DNA of 64,000 nucleotides from Bog-473 sp963726135 (GCA_963726135.1 CAVSBE010000008.1:186001-250000), one strand, 5' to 3'. Positions 31,455 through 41,006 are shown, numbered from the stretch's first letter. The notes: generated from the letters alone by a model not told the origin. Translations and numbers: made by a program.

Positions 31455-32480
31455 TCAGGTGCGGACGCAGAAACCCTCCCCGCGGTGCTGATCGAGCTCC
31501 GGGACGGCTCCCGCCGTGCCCGGCAGGGGGAGCCGGATGGGGAAGGAGGGGAAAGGCCCGCTCGCGAGCACCTCCTGCCGGTCGAGGACCGGGGCGACAG
31601 GGACACCGGCGGCGGCAAGGTCGGCCACCAGGGTGTCGCGCTCCCGGGTGGCGACGGCGGCGGCGACGGCGCGCTGCATCTCTTCGCCCCGACGGCAGCG
31701 CTCGTCGAAGCCGAGGCCGGCCAGCTCGCCCAGACCGAGGTGGTCACAGAGGCGGGACCAGAAGTGCTGTTCGTTGACCACCCCAAGCGTGACCTGGCCG
31801 CCGCGGGCGGTGGTGAAGAGGCCGTAGCCGGGCACAGGTGGGGACGGAGTCTTCTGCCCGGGCGAGCCTGCGCCGGCAGGCCCCGTCCAGGTTGCCATGA
31901 CGTCGGTCATGGAGATGTCGAGGAAGGTCCCCGTTCCGCTGGCGCCGCGTCCGATGACGGCGGCGCAAATCCCGAATGCTGCGGTCATCCCCGCCGCCAG
32001 GTCGGCCGTCGGCAGCGGTGGGAGTGCTCCCGTCCCGCCCTCGGGGGTCAACGCCCCCGCCCAGGCCTGGTAGTTCACGTCATGGCCCGGGAACGTGGCC
32101 CGCGGACCGTGTTGGCCGTAGCCGGAGATGGAGCAATAGACGATGCGGGTGTTGCGGGCCCTGACCGCCGCGTCGTCCAGGCCGAGCCGGACCATGACGC
32201 CGGGGCGAAACCCCTCCACGAGCACGTCGGCCTCAACAGCCAGCGCCAGCGCCCGGAGACGCCCGTCGCCGTCCTTGAGGTCGAGCTCCACGCTCCGCTT
32301 GCCGGCGTTGATGGGTGCGAAGAGCCCGGGATAGTGGCGCATCGGGTCGCCGCCGGGCGGCTCGATCTTGAGCACGTCCGCTCCGAGGGCCACCAGCAGC
32401 GAGGTCGCGTAGGGGCCGGGTCGCCAGATGCTCAGGTCGAGCACCCGCAAGCCGGAGAGGAGCCCCGTTGCATCGGTCAT
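31455..32480 (-). CDS. CaiB/BaiF-type (class III) CoA transferase
   Basis: 341 residues. GLRVLDLSIWRPGPYATSLLVALGADVLKIEPPGGDPMRHYPG is the CoA-transferase N-terminus, GKRSVELDLKDGDGRLRALALAVEADVLVEGFRPGVMVRLGL follows, then SGYGQHGP and PGHDVNYQAWAG, in which the Asp is the catalytic residue that forms the anhydride. The length is slightly below the usual 380-400, with a compact C-terminus. The substrate is unknown; neighbouring acyl-CoA dehydrogenase suggests activation or handling of CoA thioesters. It is divergent from the gene at 32525. Confidence 0.92.
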   Translation of the reverse strand: MTDATGLLSGLRVLDLSIWRPGPYATSLLVALGADVLKIEPPGGDPMRHYPGLFAPINAGKRSVELDLKDGDGRLRALALAVEADVLVEGFRPGVMVRLGLDDAAVRARNTRIVYCSISGYGQHGPRATFPGHDVNYQAWAGALTPEGGTGALPPLPTADLAAGMTAAFGICAAVIGRGASGTGTFLDISMTDVMATWTGPAGAGSPGQKTPSPPVPGYGLFTTARGGQVTLGVVNEQHFWSRLCDHLGLGELAGLGFDERCRRGEEMQRAVAAAVATRERDTLVADLAAAGVPVAPVLDRQEVLASGPFPSFPIRLPLPGTAGAVPELDQHRGEGFCVRT

Positions 32481-32524
32481 CGGCCGCAGAGTCTTGCATT
32501 CCCGCCCGCGGCTACCCTCATCGG

Positions 32525-33169
32525 GTGCTGGGTTTCTTCTCCTTCACCGAGGTCACGGATCCCTCGGCCCACGAGGCCTACAACGCCTGGCATCAGCTCG
32601 ACCACCTCCCCGAGCAGTTCACGGTCGAGGGCATCACGTTCGGCCAGCGCTGGGTCCGGTCCCCCCGCTGCCGGGCGGCCGAGACCTCGACGAGCCCTCT
32701 CCTCGACGGGTTCCACTACATGACGCTCTATCTCATGCGGGGCGAAGAGGTGTTGCCCGAATTCTTCGCCCTGGCCGAGCGGCTGCATGCAGAGGACCGC
32801 TTCTTCGCGGCACGCCGGGCGCTGCTGTCAGGCCCGTTCAGCGTGGCAGGCCGCTGGGCCGCTCCGCGTGTCGCCGTTTCCGGGGGCGCCGTGCCGTTCC
32901 GGCCTTCCCACGGTGTCTACGTCGTTGTGGGACCCGCGGTCGACGGGTCGGCGCTCGCGCACCAGGCCGGGGTGGCGGGCGCCTGGCAGTTCGTCGACTC
33001 CTCGAACGACCGTTACGTGACCGTGGCCTTCGTCGACGGTGACCTCTGGCAAGCGTCAGCAGCGCTGGGGCTTTCCGTCGGTGAAGAGGGGCCGCCGGAG
33101 TGGGCGGGACCCCTGGAACGTGTCGATGCTTTTCGCTGGGACTGGTTCGCTACGCTGACCCCCCAATGA
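32525..33169 (+). CDS. hypothetical protein, two-domain dimeric-barrel-like
   Basis: 214 residues from GTG 32525, where the family-like part begins (LGFFSFTEVTDPSAHEAYNAWHQLDHLPEQFTVEGITFGQRWV). The pattern of YNAWHQLDHLPEQF, an ordered His/Asp near the end of helix 1, resembles the EthD/DUF4286 dimeric barrel group in which WY..H...H(L/I)PE is common; a second half (HGVYVVVGPAVDGSALAHQAG ... RYVTVAFVDGDLW) may be a duplicate fold. No catalytic proof exists. Its stop overlaps the ATG of the next gene, so they are translationally coupled. Confidence 0.6.
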   Translation: MLGFFSFTEVTDPSAHEAYNAWHQLDHLPEQFTVEGITFGQRWVRSPRCRAAETSTSPLLDGFHYMTLYLMRGEEVLPEFFALAERLHAEDRFFAARRALLSGPFSVAGRWAAPRVAVSGGAVPFRPSHGVYVVVGPAVDGSALAHQAGVAGAWQFVDSSNDRYVTVAFVDGDLWQASAALGLSVGEEGPPEWAGPLERVDAFRWDWFATLTPQ

Positions 33170-33984
33170 CCAGTGGCAGCAAGTCGAAGGCCCAGCGGCG
33201 GGCGGACAGCCAGCAGCGAGCGGCGGAGAAACGCGCTGCCGAGCGACGCCAGAAGCAGATGCGCGTGGGCGTCCGTGTGGGCGGCCTCGTCGTGCTCGTC
33301 GCGGTGTTGGTCGTCGTCATCATCCAGGTCACCGGGGGTGGGGGTTCGGGCAGCGTGCCGGCCCAGTTCAAGAACCCCCACGTCCCGCTGCAGCCGATCC
33401 CGGCCTCCATGTCATCCACCTGGATCCAGCCGCCGTCCACCAGCCCGGGCCCCGAGGGCATCGGGGTCCCGTCGGGGCCGAAGCTGGCCACGCTCGTCAA
33501 CGCGGCCACGGGGCAGACCATTGACGGTGTGCAGTGCCAGGCCGGGGAGCAGACGGTCATCCACGTCCACACCCACCTCACCATCTTCGTCAATGGCAAG
33601 GCACAGGTCATCCCCTACGGCATCGGCATCCCTGGCTTCCAGGCCGTCGCGAGCGCCAACGGGCCCTTCGTCGAGACTGGTAGCTGCTTCTACTGGCTGC
33701 ACGTGCACGCCAACGACGGGATCATCCACGTCGAGTCGCCGACGACGGCACAGGGGTTCACCCTGGGCCAACTCTTCGACGAGTGGGGTGTCCCGCTGAG
33801 CAAGACCCAGGTCGGGCCGGCAACCGGCAAGGTGACCGTGTTCTTCACCTCCCCCGGCAAGCAGCCGGGCCTCTACACCGGTGACCCGCGCAACCTGCCG
33901 CTGGGTGACCACTACGAGATCCAGCTCAATGTCGGCTCGCCCATCGTCGCCCCGGTCAAGGTGACGAACTGGAGCCAGCTGTAG
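33166..33984 (+). CDS. membrane-anchored His-motif protein of unknown function
   Basis: 272 residues from ATG 33166, overlapping the previous stop. A very basic N-terminus (KSKAQRRADSQQRAAEKRAAERRQKQMR) precedes one membrane helix (VGGLVVLVAVLVVVIIQVTG), so the bulk is extracytoplasmic. The outer domain has VIHVHTHLTIFVNGKAQVIP and SCFYWLHVHANDGIIHVES, two His clusters that could bind a metal such as copper, and ends in NLPLGDHYEIQLNVGSP. Similar proteins are known in actinobacteria and Chloroflexi without an assigned function. It is followed 5 bases later by the FAD enzyme gene. Confidence 0.7.
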   Translation: MTSGSKSKAQRRADSQQRAAEKRAAERRQKQMRVGVRVGGLVVLVAVLVVVIIQVTGGGGSGSVPAQFKNPHVPLQPIPASMSSTWIQPPSTSPGPEGIGVPSGPKLATLVNAATGQTIDGVQCQAGEQTVIHVHTHLTIFVNGKAQVIPYGIGIPGFQAVASANGPFVETGSCFYWLHVHANDGIIHVESPTTAQGFTLGQLFDEWGVPLSKTQVGPATGKVTVFFTSPGKQPGLYTGDPRNLPLGDHYEIQLNVGSPIVAPVKVTNWSQL

Positions 33985-33989
33985 CTCCC

Positions 33990-35355
33990 GTGGAGGTCGA
34001 TGCGATCGTCGTCGGCCTCGGTCCGGGGGGTGAGCAGGTGGCGGAGGACCTGGCGGAGGCGGGGCTCGACGTCGTGGGCATCGAAGCAGAGTTGGTCGGC
34101 GGCGAGTGCCCGTATTGGGGTTGCATCCCTTCAAAGATGATGGTGCGCGCGTCGGACCTCCTGGCCGAGGGTCGCCGCATCCCGGGTATGGCAGGGACGT
34201 CGGTGGTCGACCCCGACTGGTCGCCGGTCGCCCGACGGATCCGCGAGGAGGCGACGGACTCGTGGGACGACAAGGTCGCGGTCGAGCGTTTCGAGGGGAA
34301 GGGTGGCCGCTTCGTCCGGGGCCGGGCCCGAGTGACTGGCGCGGACTCGGTCGAGGTCGGCGGCCGGACGATCTCGGCTCGGCGCGCCGTTGTCCTCGCC
34401 ACCGGGCAGCGGGCCTTCGTCCCGCCCATGTTCAAGGATGCCCCGCATTGGATAAACCGGGACGCCATCGCGGCCGAAGCGGTGCCGGCGTCGCTGCTCG
34501 TCGTCGGGGGCGGTGCGATCGGCTTGGAGATCGGGCAGGTCATGCGGCGCTTCGGCGCCGAGGTCACCATCGTCGAGGCAGGGGAGCGGCTGGCCGGTCC
34601 CGAGGAGCCGGAGGCCTCCGAACTCATCACCGAAGTGCTCCGCCGCGAAGGCGTGCAGGTGCATACCGGCGTGACGATCGAACGCGTCGAGCGCTGGGGC
34701 GAAACGGGGGGGACCGTGCACCTGGCCGGCGGGGCCGCCCTCAGCGGCGAGCGGGTCCTCGTGGCCACCGGGCGCCGGAGCGACCTGGCGAGCCTCGGCG
34801 TCGGGGCGCTGGGGCTGGACGAGCAGGCCCGGAGCATCCCGGTCGACGGGCGGATGCGGGTGATGCCGGGTGTGTGGGCCGTCGGCGACATCACGGGAAA
34901 GGGTGCCTTCACCCACGTCGCCGTGTACCAGGCCCGTCTCTGCGTCGCCGACATCTTGGGTCGTCCACTGCCGAAAGCCGACTACCGGGCGCTGCCCCGG
35001 GTGACGTTCACCGACCCCGAGATCGGCTCGGTCGGTCTCACAGAGGCCCAGGCCCGCGGCGGAGGGTGAGGACGTCACGGTGCTGTACGAGTCGATCGCG
35101 GCGTCCGCCCGCGGCTGGATCCACCGCGGTGAGGGCTTCGTGAAGCTGGTCGCCCGTGGCGGGGTGCTGGTCGGAGCGACGTCGATAGGCCCGACCGGCG
35201 GCGAGGTCCTCGGCCTTTTGACACTTGCGATCCATGCCCAGGTCCCCCTGGACACGATGCGGTCGATGATCTTCGCCTACCCCACGTTCCACCGCGCCGT
35301 CGACTCGGCGCTGTGGTCGCCCCCCAGCAGCGCGGTGAAGATGGCCGGGGCCTGA
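33990..35355 (+). CDS. pyridine nucleotide-disulfide oxidoreductase (mercuric reductase/LPD-like), frameshifted near the C-terminus
   Basis: From GTG 33990 the first frame gives FAD motif AIVVGLGPGGEQVAEDLAEAG, the redox pair in GGECPYWGCIPSKMM, NAD motif LLVVGGGAIGLEIGQVMRRFG and MPGVWAVGDITGKGAFTHVA, then hits TGA at 35067-35069. The dimerisation domain continues in the next frame (EDVTVLYESIAASARGWIHR ... STMIFAYPTFHRAV in the family pattern, here RSMIFAYPTFHRAVDSAL) to a stop at 35355. One extra base in the GGCGGAGGG run near 35060 explains the break. The C-terminal HxxxxE pair of lipoamide dehydrogenases is PTFHRAVD here. The last 79 bases overlap the convergent hydrolase gene. Confidence 0.85.
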
Positions 35356-36173
35356 TGGGGCAGCAGTGAGAGGTGGCCCTCGTCCGGGACGACGGTGACC
35401 GTCGCCTGCGCGATGTGCCGCTTGAGGAAAGCCCGGTACCCGGGCGGGCCGGTGCGGTCGTCTGCGCCCTCCCAGATCTGGACGGGAACCCTGATCTCTT
35501 CGAGTGAGAAGCCCCACGGGTCTCCGAAGATCCGGTAATCCTGCACGCAGCCCTCGGTCCCCTGGCGCAGCGCCTCCCGGACGAATGAGAGGGCGTGGTC
35601 GGGCGGGCCCCACTCGGTGAGGATCGTCTGGTCGGCGGCCGGGAACGAGCGCACGACGGCCCGGAACAACCGTGCGTTGCTGGCGTTCACGATGCTCACC
35701 TTCATCAGGGCGGAGGCCAGCCATGGCGTGCGGCGTGTCAGGACGAGCAGGAAGCGGTCCTCCGCCGTGAGCCCCCGGGTGGTGCCGTAGAGGTCGAGCG
35801 GCACCGCGCTCGACAGGAGTGCGGCCGCCGTGACGCGCCCACCCATCTTGGCGGCGCAGACCGCGGCATAGGGGCCGCCGGCCGACCAGCCCATCACGGC
35901 GAACTGCTCGATCCCGAGGGCCTCGGCCAGCCGCTCGACGTCGGCCGGCCAATCGGTCAATCGGCGTGCGCGCTGGTAGGTCGAGAGCCCCATGCCGGGC
36001 CGGTCGGGCGACACGAGCCGGACTCCCTTGGCGACGGCGGCCTCGTGCGCCGGCGCCGCGTCGAGTCGGGAGCTCAAGCCGCCGTGGAAGCTGAGCACGG
36101 GGAACCCCACAGGGTCTCCGTACTCCTCATAGGCGAGGATCCTTCCGTCGGAGAGGTTGACGGAGCCGGTCAC
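35277..36173 (-). CDS. alpha/beta-fold hydrolase
   Basis: 298 residues. LSFHGGLSSRLDAAP gives the oxyanion HG motif, VSPDRPGMGLST the strand-5 loop, and FAVMGWSAGGPYAAVCAA the nucleophile elbow with Ser in GWSAGG. The acid is probably Asp in EGADDRTGPP and the base His in VPDEGHLSLLPHQ. The substrate is unknown; this group is often near catabolic genes. It overlaps the C-terminal coding part of the FAD enzyme tail to tail. The start is at ATG 36173, with only the acyl-CoA dehydrogenase promoter region behind it. Confidence 0.88.
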   Translation of the reverse strand: MTGSVNLSDGRILAYEEYGDPVGFPVLSFHGGLSSRLDAAPAHEAAVAKGVRLVSPDRPGMGLSTYQRARRLTDWPADVERLAEALGIEQFAVMGWSAGGPYAAVCAAKMGGRVTAAALLSSAVPLDLYGTTRGLTAEDRFLLVLTRRTPWLASALMKVSIVNASNARLFRAVVRSFPAADQTILTEWGPPDHALSFVREALRQGTEGCVQDYRIFGDPWGFSLEEIRVPVQIWEGADDRTGPPGYRAFLKRHIAQATVTVVPDEGHLSLLPHQAPAIFTALLGGDHSAESTARWNVG

Positions 36174-36274
36174 ACGCCCGCTCCTCCCTGCTTCCCGCTA
36201 CCACGGAGAGCCGGGATTGCGATCAGTCGGGGATGAGAAGGTGCCCGCACGAGAGCACGCTATAGGGTGCGGGC

Positions 36275-37465
36275 ATGAGTGCGAACGTCGACGAACTGGT
36301 TGACGGCCTGCTGGCCGACTTCCCACCCGCGGCCACGCCGGCGCAGCAGTTCCTCGGGGAGCAGTTCGACCGCGGCTTGGCCTGGTTGCACTTCCCCTCC
36401 GGCTGCGGCGGCCTCGGAATGGCCCCCAAGGACCAACAGCAGGCCCAGTCCCGCCTCCATACGGGTGGCGCACCGGTTGCCGGTGTAAAGAACCCCATCG
36501 GCTACGGCATGTGCGCCCCGACGATCGTCGCGCATGGTACGCCTGAGCAGAAGGAGCGCTACCTGAGGCCCCTCTTCACGAACGAGGAGATCTGGTGCCA
36601 GCTGTTCAGCGAGCCGGGTGCCGGCTCGGACGTGGCCGGGCTGTCGACGCGAGCCGAGCGCGACGGCGACGAGTGGGTGCTCAACGGGCAGAAGGTGTGG
36701 ACGACGCTGGCGCACATCTCTTCGTTCGGGCTTATCGTGGCGCGCACCAACCCCGATGTGCCCAAGCACAAGGGGATGACAGCGTTCCTCGTCGACATGA
36801 GGGCGCCCGGGGTGGAGGTGCGGCCCCTCTTCCAGATCACCGGCGAGGCCGAGTTCAACGAGGTCTTCTTCACCGACGTGCGAATGCCAGACAGCGCCCG
36901 CATCGGCGGGGAGGGAGACGGGTGGCGCGTGGCGGTGACCACGCTCATGAACGAGCGCGTCTCCATTGGAGGAGCGGTCACCCGGCGGGGCGGCGGACCG
37001 ATCGCCGAGGCCCTCAGGATCTGGAGGGAGCGCTGGAAGGGGGATACCTCCCCGCACGCCCTCGCCCTGCGCGACCGCCTCGTCTCGAGCTACATCCGCT
37101 CCGAGGCGTTCTCCATGACCAATGCCCGGGCCTCACAGACGCGCAAGGCCGGCACGCCCGGGCCCGAGGGATCGGTGGCCAAGCTGGCCTTCGCCGAGGA
37201 GAACAAGAGGGTCTACGACCTGTGTATGGACCTGCTCGGCAGCGAAGCCATGCTCTTCCCGGCCGGCTACCCGATGGTTCGGCCCGACCAGGTCGGCATG
37301 GGCTCGCCCGACGTGCACAAGCTCTTCCTGCGCGTGCGCGCCAACTCCATTGAGGGCGGTACATCCGAGGTCATGCGCAACATCCTCGGAGAGCGGGTGC
37401 TCGGCCTCCCGGGCGACGTCCGTACGGACAAGGAGCTGGCATGGAAGGACGTCCCCCGCAGCTGA
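36275..37465 (+). CDS. acyl-CoA dehydrogenase
   Basis: 396 residues, full length. Domain order is N-terminal helical, middle beta (NPIGYGMCAPTIVAHGTPEQKERYLRPLFTNEEIWCQLFSEPGAGSDVAGLSTRAERDGDEW with the FAD-contacting Q-L-F-S-E-P-G-A-G-S-D) and C-terminal helical (DLLGSEAMLFPAGYP, RVRANSIEGGTSEVMRNILGERVLGLP). The usual catalytic Glu near the flavin may be in the SIEGGTSEVMRN region. It oxidises an acyl-CoA at the alpha-beta bond and passes electrons to ETF. The substrate is not readable. rpiA follows 13 bases later. Confidence 0.95.
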   Translation: MSANVDELVDGLLADFPPAATPAQQFLGEQFDRGLAWLHFPSGCGGLGMAPKDQQQAQSRLHTGGAPVAGVKNPIGYGMCAPTIVAHGTPEQKERYLRPLFTNEEIWCQLFSEPGAGSDVAGLSTRAERDGDEWVLNGQKVWTTLAHISSFGLIVARTNPDVPKHKGMTAFLVDMRAPGVEVRPLFQITGEAEFNEVFFTDVRMPDSARIGGEGDGWRVAVTTLMNERVSIGGAVTRRGGGPIAEALRIWRERWKGDTSPHALALRDRLVSSYIRSEAFSMTNARASQTRKAGTPGPEGSVAKLAFAEENKRVYDLCMDLLGSEAMLFPAGYPMVRPDQVGMGSPDVHKLFLRVRANSIEGGTSEVMRNILGERVLGLPGDVRTDKELAWKDVPRS

Positions 37466-37478
37466 GAGCGATCTCGAA

Positions 37479-38129
37479 GTGACGGGGTCCAACACCGTGG
37501 CCGAGAAGCGCGCTGCGGCGGCCGCCGCCGCCGCGATGGTCGAGGACGGCATGCGCGTCGGCCTGGGCACCGGCACCACGGTCGCCGAGTTGGTGCCGGC
37601 CATCGCTCGGCGGAGGCTGGCCATCACCTGCGTCGCAACATCGCCGGCGACTGCGGAGCTCGCCGCCGCCCTCGGGCTCGACGTGAGGCCTTTCACCGAC
37701 ATCGACCGTCTCGACTTGGCCATCGACGGAGCCGACCAGGTCGACCCTGTGGGCTGGTTGGTCAAGGGAGGAGGTGGCGCGCACACGCGCGAGCGGATCG
37801 TGGCCGCCGCCGCCGATCGGTTCGTGGTCATCGTCTCGTCCGACAAGCCGGTCGAACGACTGCGTCCCCCGGTCCCGCTCGAGCTCCTGAACTTCGGGCT
37901 CGCGGCCACGCTGCACGCGCTGCCGAGTGCGACCCTGCGCGACGCGCCCCCGACCCCCGATGCCGGCATCCTGGCCGACTACCACGGCGCCATCGACGAT
38001 CCGGGAGATCTCGCCGAGGTGCTCGACGCCGTGCCTGGTGTCGTCTCGCACGGCCTGTTCCCACCTTCCAAGGTGACCACCGTCCTCATCGGTCGGGGTG
38101 GCGGGGTGGAAGAGCGTCAGTTCGCCTGA
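37479..38129 (+). CDS. rpiA: ribose-5-phosphate isomerase A
   Basis: 216 residues from GTG 37479. Motifs VGLGTGTTVAELVPAI (phosphate loop), VATSPATAELAAALGL, LDLAIDGADQVDP with the catalytic Asp pair, VKGGGGAHTRERIVAAAADRFVVIVSSDKPVERL with the Lys/Glu region, and a C-terminal GILADYHGAIDDPGDL...PGVVSHGLF are all those of RpiA. It interconverts ribose-5-P and ribulose-5-P in the pentose phosphate pathway. The length matches the family (about 220). It is co-transcribed with the acyl-CoA dehydrogenase by position only. Its end overlaps by 13 bases the convergent nitrobindin-like gene. Confidence 0.95.
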   Translation: MTGSNTVAEKRAAAAAAAAMVEDGMRVGLGTGTTVAELVPAIARRRLAITCVATSPATAELAAALGLDVRPFTDIDRLDLAIDGADQVDPVGWLVKGGGGAHTRERIVAAAADRFVVIVSSDKPVERLRPPVPLELLNFGLAATLHALPSATLRDAPPTPDAGILADYHGAIDDPGDLAEVLDAVPGVVSHGLFPPSKVTTVLIGRGGGVEERQFA

Positions 38130-38746
38130 GCCATCGGGTTCGGCATGGGGGGCGCCAGGCGGGTGAGGGTGTTGCGGTCCGTGTGGTGGAACAGGTCCGA
38201 CGTCCCGCGAACCTCCAAGAGCGTGTCCTGGTGGTAGGACCACTCGTCGTCTGAGCTGACGGTGACCGTCATGGTGAACGACACGGTGTGGAAGCCGTAG
38301 TCGAGGAACGGGCTCGTGATGATGCCGAAGTGCGGGTCGCCGAGGCGTGCCGCCACCTCGAACGAGGACGCGTCGGGCGCCGCCGAGCCACCGGCCATTG
38401 CCACCTGCCCCCGGGGTATGGCGAGCGTGAACACGATGCTCCCGGTGGCCGGCTCCCAGAGCCAGTAGCCGGTCTGGTCGTGGAACGCCTCGATCTCGCC
38501 GGGCTTGGTGATGCGGGTGTGGTAGTGCATGCCGTAGAAGAGTTGGGGCCCGTTGGTCTGCGCGTCGATCGGCGTCAGCTGGTAGTGCTCGACGTAGGCG
38601 TCCGCCTCGGTTCCCTCGACGAACGGGTGGGAGTCCTTGCCGGCGGTGCCGATCCAGGTGCCGGCCATGGCGCGCAGCGGGCCGAGGTTGGCCAGCGTGT
38701 CCGGGTCGGGTTCGGGTTCGGTGTAGATGTCCTCGGGGAAGCTCAT
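38117..38746 (-). CDS. nitrobindin-like (FABP-like, haem-binding beta-barrel) protein
   Basis: 209 residues from ATG 38746, which overlaps the P450 stop (TGATG). LGPLRAMAGTWIGTAGKDSHPF carries the GxWxG motif of the nitrobindin/FABP-like barrel, followed by repeated strands (YVEHYQLTPIDAQTNGPQLFYGMHYHTRITKPGEIEAFHDQTGYWLWEP). In nitrobindins a C-terminal His binds haem; here FHHTDRNTLTRL is a candidate. Binding of haem or a lipophilic ligand is plausible given the coupled P450, but unproven. Confidence 0.75.
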   Translation of the reverse strand: MSFPEDIYTEPEPDPDTLANLGPLRAMAGTWIGTAGKDSHPFVEGTEADAYVEHYQLTPIDAQTNGPQLFYGMHYHTRITKPGEIEAFHDQTGYWLWEPATGSIVFTLAIPRGQVAMAGGSAAPDASSFEVAARLGDPHFGIITSPFLDYGFHTVSFTMTVTVSSDDEWSYHQDTLLEVRGTSDLFHHTDRNTLTRLAPPMPNPMAQAN

Positions 38747-39972
38747 GCAGGCGCCACGAAGGTCACGGGCAGAGCAGTCGGCGAGCGGAACACGTCGCCT
38801 TGAATGTGCGGGTCCGCGTCGCCGGGGTCGAGAGCCAGATCCGGGAGTCGGTCGAGCACGCGGTTGAGCAGCGCGCGCGTCTCCAGCCGGGCCAGATGCA
38901 TCCCGAGGCACATATGCGGCCCGTGCGCGAAGGCGATGTGGGGGACGCCTGGGCGGAAGATGTCGAACGCCTCGGCATTGTCCCAGCGCGTCTCGTCGTG
39001 GTTCGCCGAGCCGATGTGCGGCGTGATGCTCTCACCGGCGCCGATGGTCACCCCGCCGACCTCCACCGCGCAGGTAGTTGTGCGGTTGATGCTGAGCAGC
39101 GGCGGTTCGTAGCGCAACCCCTCTTCGATCGCCTGGGGCAGCAGCGAGCGGTCGGCCCGTACGGACTCCAGCTGGTCCGGATGGGTGAGCAGCAGGTACA
39201 GCAAGTTGCCCGAGGATCGGTACGTCGTCTCCGCACCGGCCGGCAGGAGGAGCCGGAGGAAGGAGTAGATGGCCTCGTCGGTGAGCTTCTCACCGTCGAC
39301 CTCGGCCGTGACCAGGTCGCTGATGACGTCTTCTGCCGGCCGGGCGCGCCGCTCCGCCACGACCCCGGCGAAGTATTCCCGGAGCGCCTCGGAGGCGGCC
39401 AGCCCCCGGTCGATGTCGGCCACCAGCCCGATGAGCTCGACCGACCAGCGTTGGAACCGCGGGAAGTCCTCCTCGGGTAGCCCCAGCAGGCGCGCGATCA
39501 CCCGCACCGGGAACTCGAACGTGAGCTGGCGTACCAGGTCCGCCTGGCCGTCGGCCACGAAGCGATCGATCAGCTCGTCGATGATCGGACCGATGAACTC
39601 GGGCTCCCAGCGGGCCAGTGCCTTCTCACGGAAAGCGTGTGCCACCAAGTTGCGGTGGCTCCGGTGCTCCGGGTCGTCCATGCCGAGGATCATGTGGCCC
39701 ATCACCATGCCGATGGTGACGTCGTAGCCGGTGGAGGTGAAGGTCTTGGCGTCACGCAAGATGTGCGAGCAGTCGTCGTAGCGGTAGGCGATCCATCCCG
39801 GCTCGACGTCGATGCCCTCGGGGAGGGCATCGGGGGACATCGTGAAGTCCTTGCACACCGGCGAGTCGCGGCGCCTCACCGCGAGTTCAGGATAGGGATC
39901 GCGGGTGGTCCCGGCGATGACGTCGTCGAAGGCGGCGAACGGGTCGTACTCTTGGGCGTCGGACGTGGCCAT
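38743..39972 (-). CDS. cytochrome P450
   Basis: 409 residues from ATG 39972, with GGGAGG a few bases upstream; the frame is open farther but without the family sequence. I-helix LLLPAGAETTYRSSGNLLY (the usual AGxxT), K-helix EEGLRYEPPLLSINR (ExxR) and the haem-binding FAHGPHMCLGMHLARLETRALL with the axial Cys are present. Soluble bacterial class I P450. The substrate is unknown; steroid, terpene or alkyl substrates are typical of such clusters in actinobacteria. Translationally coupled to the nitrobindin-like gene downstream and divergent from the haloalkane dehalogenase gene. Confidence 0.96.
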   Translation of the reverse strand: MATSDAQEYDPFAAFDDVIAGTTRDPYPELAVRRRDSPVCKDFTMSPDALPEGIDVEPGWIAYRYDDCSHILRDAKTFTSTGYDVTIGMVMGHMILGMDDPEHRSHRNLVAHAFREKALARWEPEFIGPIIDELIDRFVADGQADLVRQLTFEFPVRVIARLLGLPEEDFPRFQRWSVELIGLVADIDRGLAASEALREYFAGVVAERRARPAEDVISDLVTAEVDGEKLTDEAIYSFLRLLLPAGAETTYRSSGNLLYLLLTHPDQLESVRADRSLLPQAIEEGLRYEPPLLSINRTTTCAVEVGGVTIGAGESITPHIGSANHDETRWDNAEAFDIFRPGVPHIAFAHGPHMCLGMHLARLETRALLNRVLDRLPDLALDPGDADPHIQGDVFRSPTALPVTFVAPA

Positions 39973-40094
39973 ATGCTGCCTCCCGCTGGGTGCGATTGGT
40001 GACGTTGGCGTCAGGTTACGGGCCGCGGCGACGGCTTGCATCTCGCACGGCGGGCAGCGGCAACCCGGGGGACGACGGCGTAGGCTCCCGCTCC

Positions 40095-41006
40095 ATGAAG
40101 ACGCTCCGCACCCCGGATCAACGCTTTGTCGGCCTGCCCGGCTATGACTTCGCCCCCTCCTATGCCGATGTCTCCGACTCAGAGGGAGGCACGCTGCGGG
40201 TTCACTACGTGCGCGAGGGGAATCCGTCCGCGCCGGTCGTGCTCTTGATGCACGGCGAGCCCTCCTGGTCGTACCTCTACCGCACGATGATCCCGGTCCT
40301 GACCGGGGCGGGGCTGCAGATCGTCGCCCCCGACCTGGTCGGCTTCGGGCGCTCGGACAAGCCGGCCGAGCGCTCGGACTACACGTTCGCCCGCCACGTG
40401 GAGTGGATGCGCGAGCTCCTCTTCGACACGCTCGACCTGCGTGACGTCACGCTGGTGTGCCAGGACTGGGGTGGGCTCATCGGCCTGCGTCTGGTCGGTG
40501 AACATCCCGATCGCTTCGCCCGGGTCGTGGCGGCCAACACGTTCCTTCCCACCGGCGACAACGACCCGGGGGAGGCCTTCTTCGCCTGGCAGCGCTTCTC
40601 CCAGGAGGTCGACGAGTTCCCCACCGGCGTCATCGTCGGAGGCGGGTGTGTCAAGCCCATGGTCGCCGAGGTGCAAGCGGCCTACGACGCGCCATTCCCC
40701 GACGAGTCCTACAAGGCCGGGGCGCGGCAGTTCCCGATGTTGGTGCCTTCGCGGCCCGACGACCCGGCCCACGACGCCAACGTGGCGGCATGGGTCAGCC
40801 TGGCCGCCTTCGACCGGCCCTTCCTGTGCGCGTTCAGCGACGGCGACCCCATCACCCGAGGGGCCGACCGCACCTTGAAGGAGAAGATCGCGGGGGCCAA
40901 GGGGCAGCCCCACACCACGATCGCCGGCGGCGGGCACTTCCTCCAGGAGGACTGTGGGGAGGAGCTGGCCAAGGTCGTCGTGTCGTTTGTCGCCGCGACC
41001 CAGTGA
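40095..41006 (+). CDS. haloalkane dehalogenase (HLD-I/DhlA-like)
   Basis: 303 residues from ATG 40095. HGEPSWSYLYR holds the oxyanion/halide region, VCQDWGGLIGLRLV the nucleophile Asp124 followed by halide-binding Trp125, as in DhlA (same numbering). GGGHFLQEDCGEEL near the C-terminus holds the catalytic His; the acid is probably within CAFSDGDPITRG. The cap region has DEFPTGVIVGGG and similar segments. It cleaves a carbon-halogen bond hydrolytically to give alcohol and halide. Ser-type hydrolase or epoxide hydrolase is unlikely because of the QDW motif. The stop overlaps the FMO start. Confidence 0.88.
   Translation: MKTLRTPDQRFVGLPGYDFAPSYADVSDSEGGTLRVHYVREGNPSAPVVLLMHGEPSWSYLYRTMIPVLTGAGLQIVAPDLVGFGRSDKPAERSDYTFARHVEWMRELLFDTLDLRDVTLVCQDWGGLIGLRLVGEHPDRFARVVAANTFLPTGDNDPGEAFFAWQRFSQEVDEFPTGVIVGGGCVKPMVAEVQAAYDAPFPDESYKAGARQFPMLVPSRPDDPAHDANVAAWVSLAAFDRPFLCAFSDGDPITRGADRTLKEKIAGAKGQPHTTIAGGGHFLQEDCGEELAKVVVSFVAATQ

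Noticed and set aside
31371..32723. 450-residue plus-strand open frame antisense to the CoA transferase
   Set aside because: Low-complexity translation; CaiB-type motifs are clear on the other strand.
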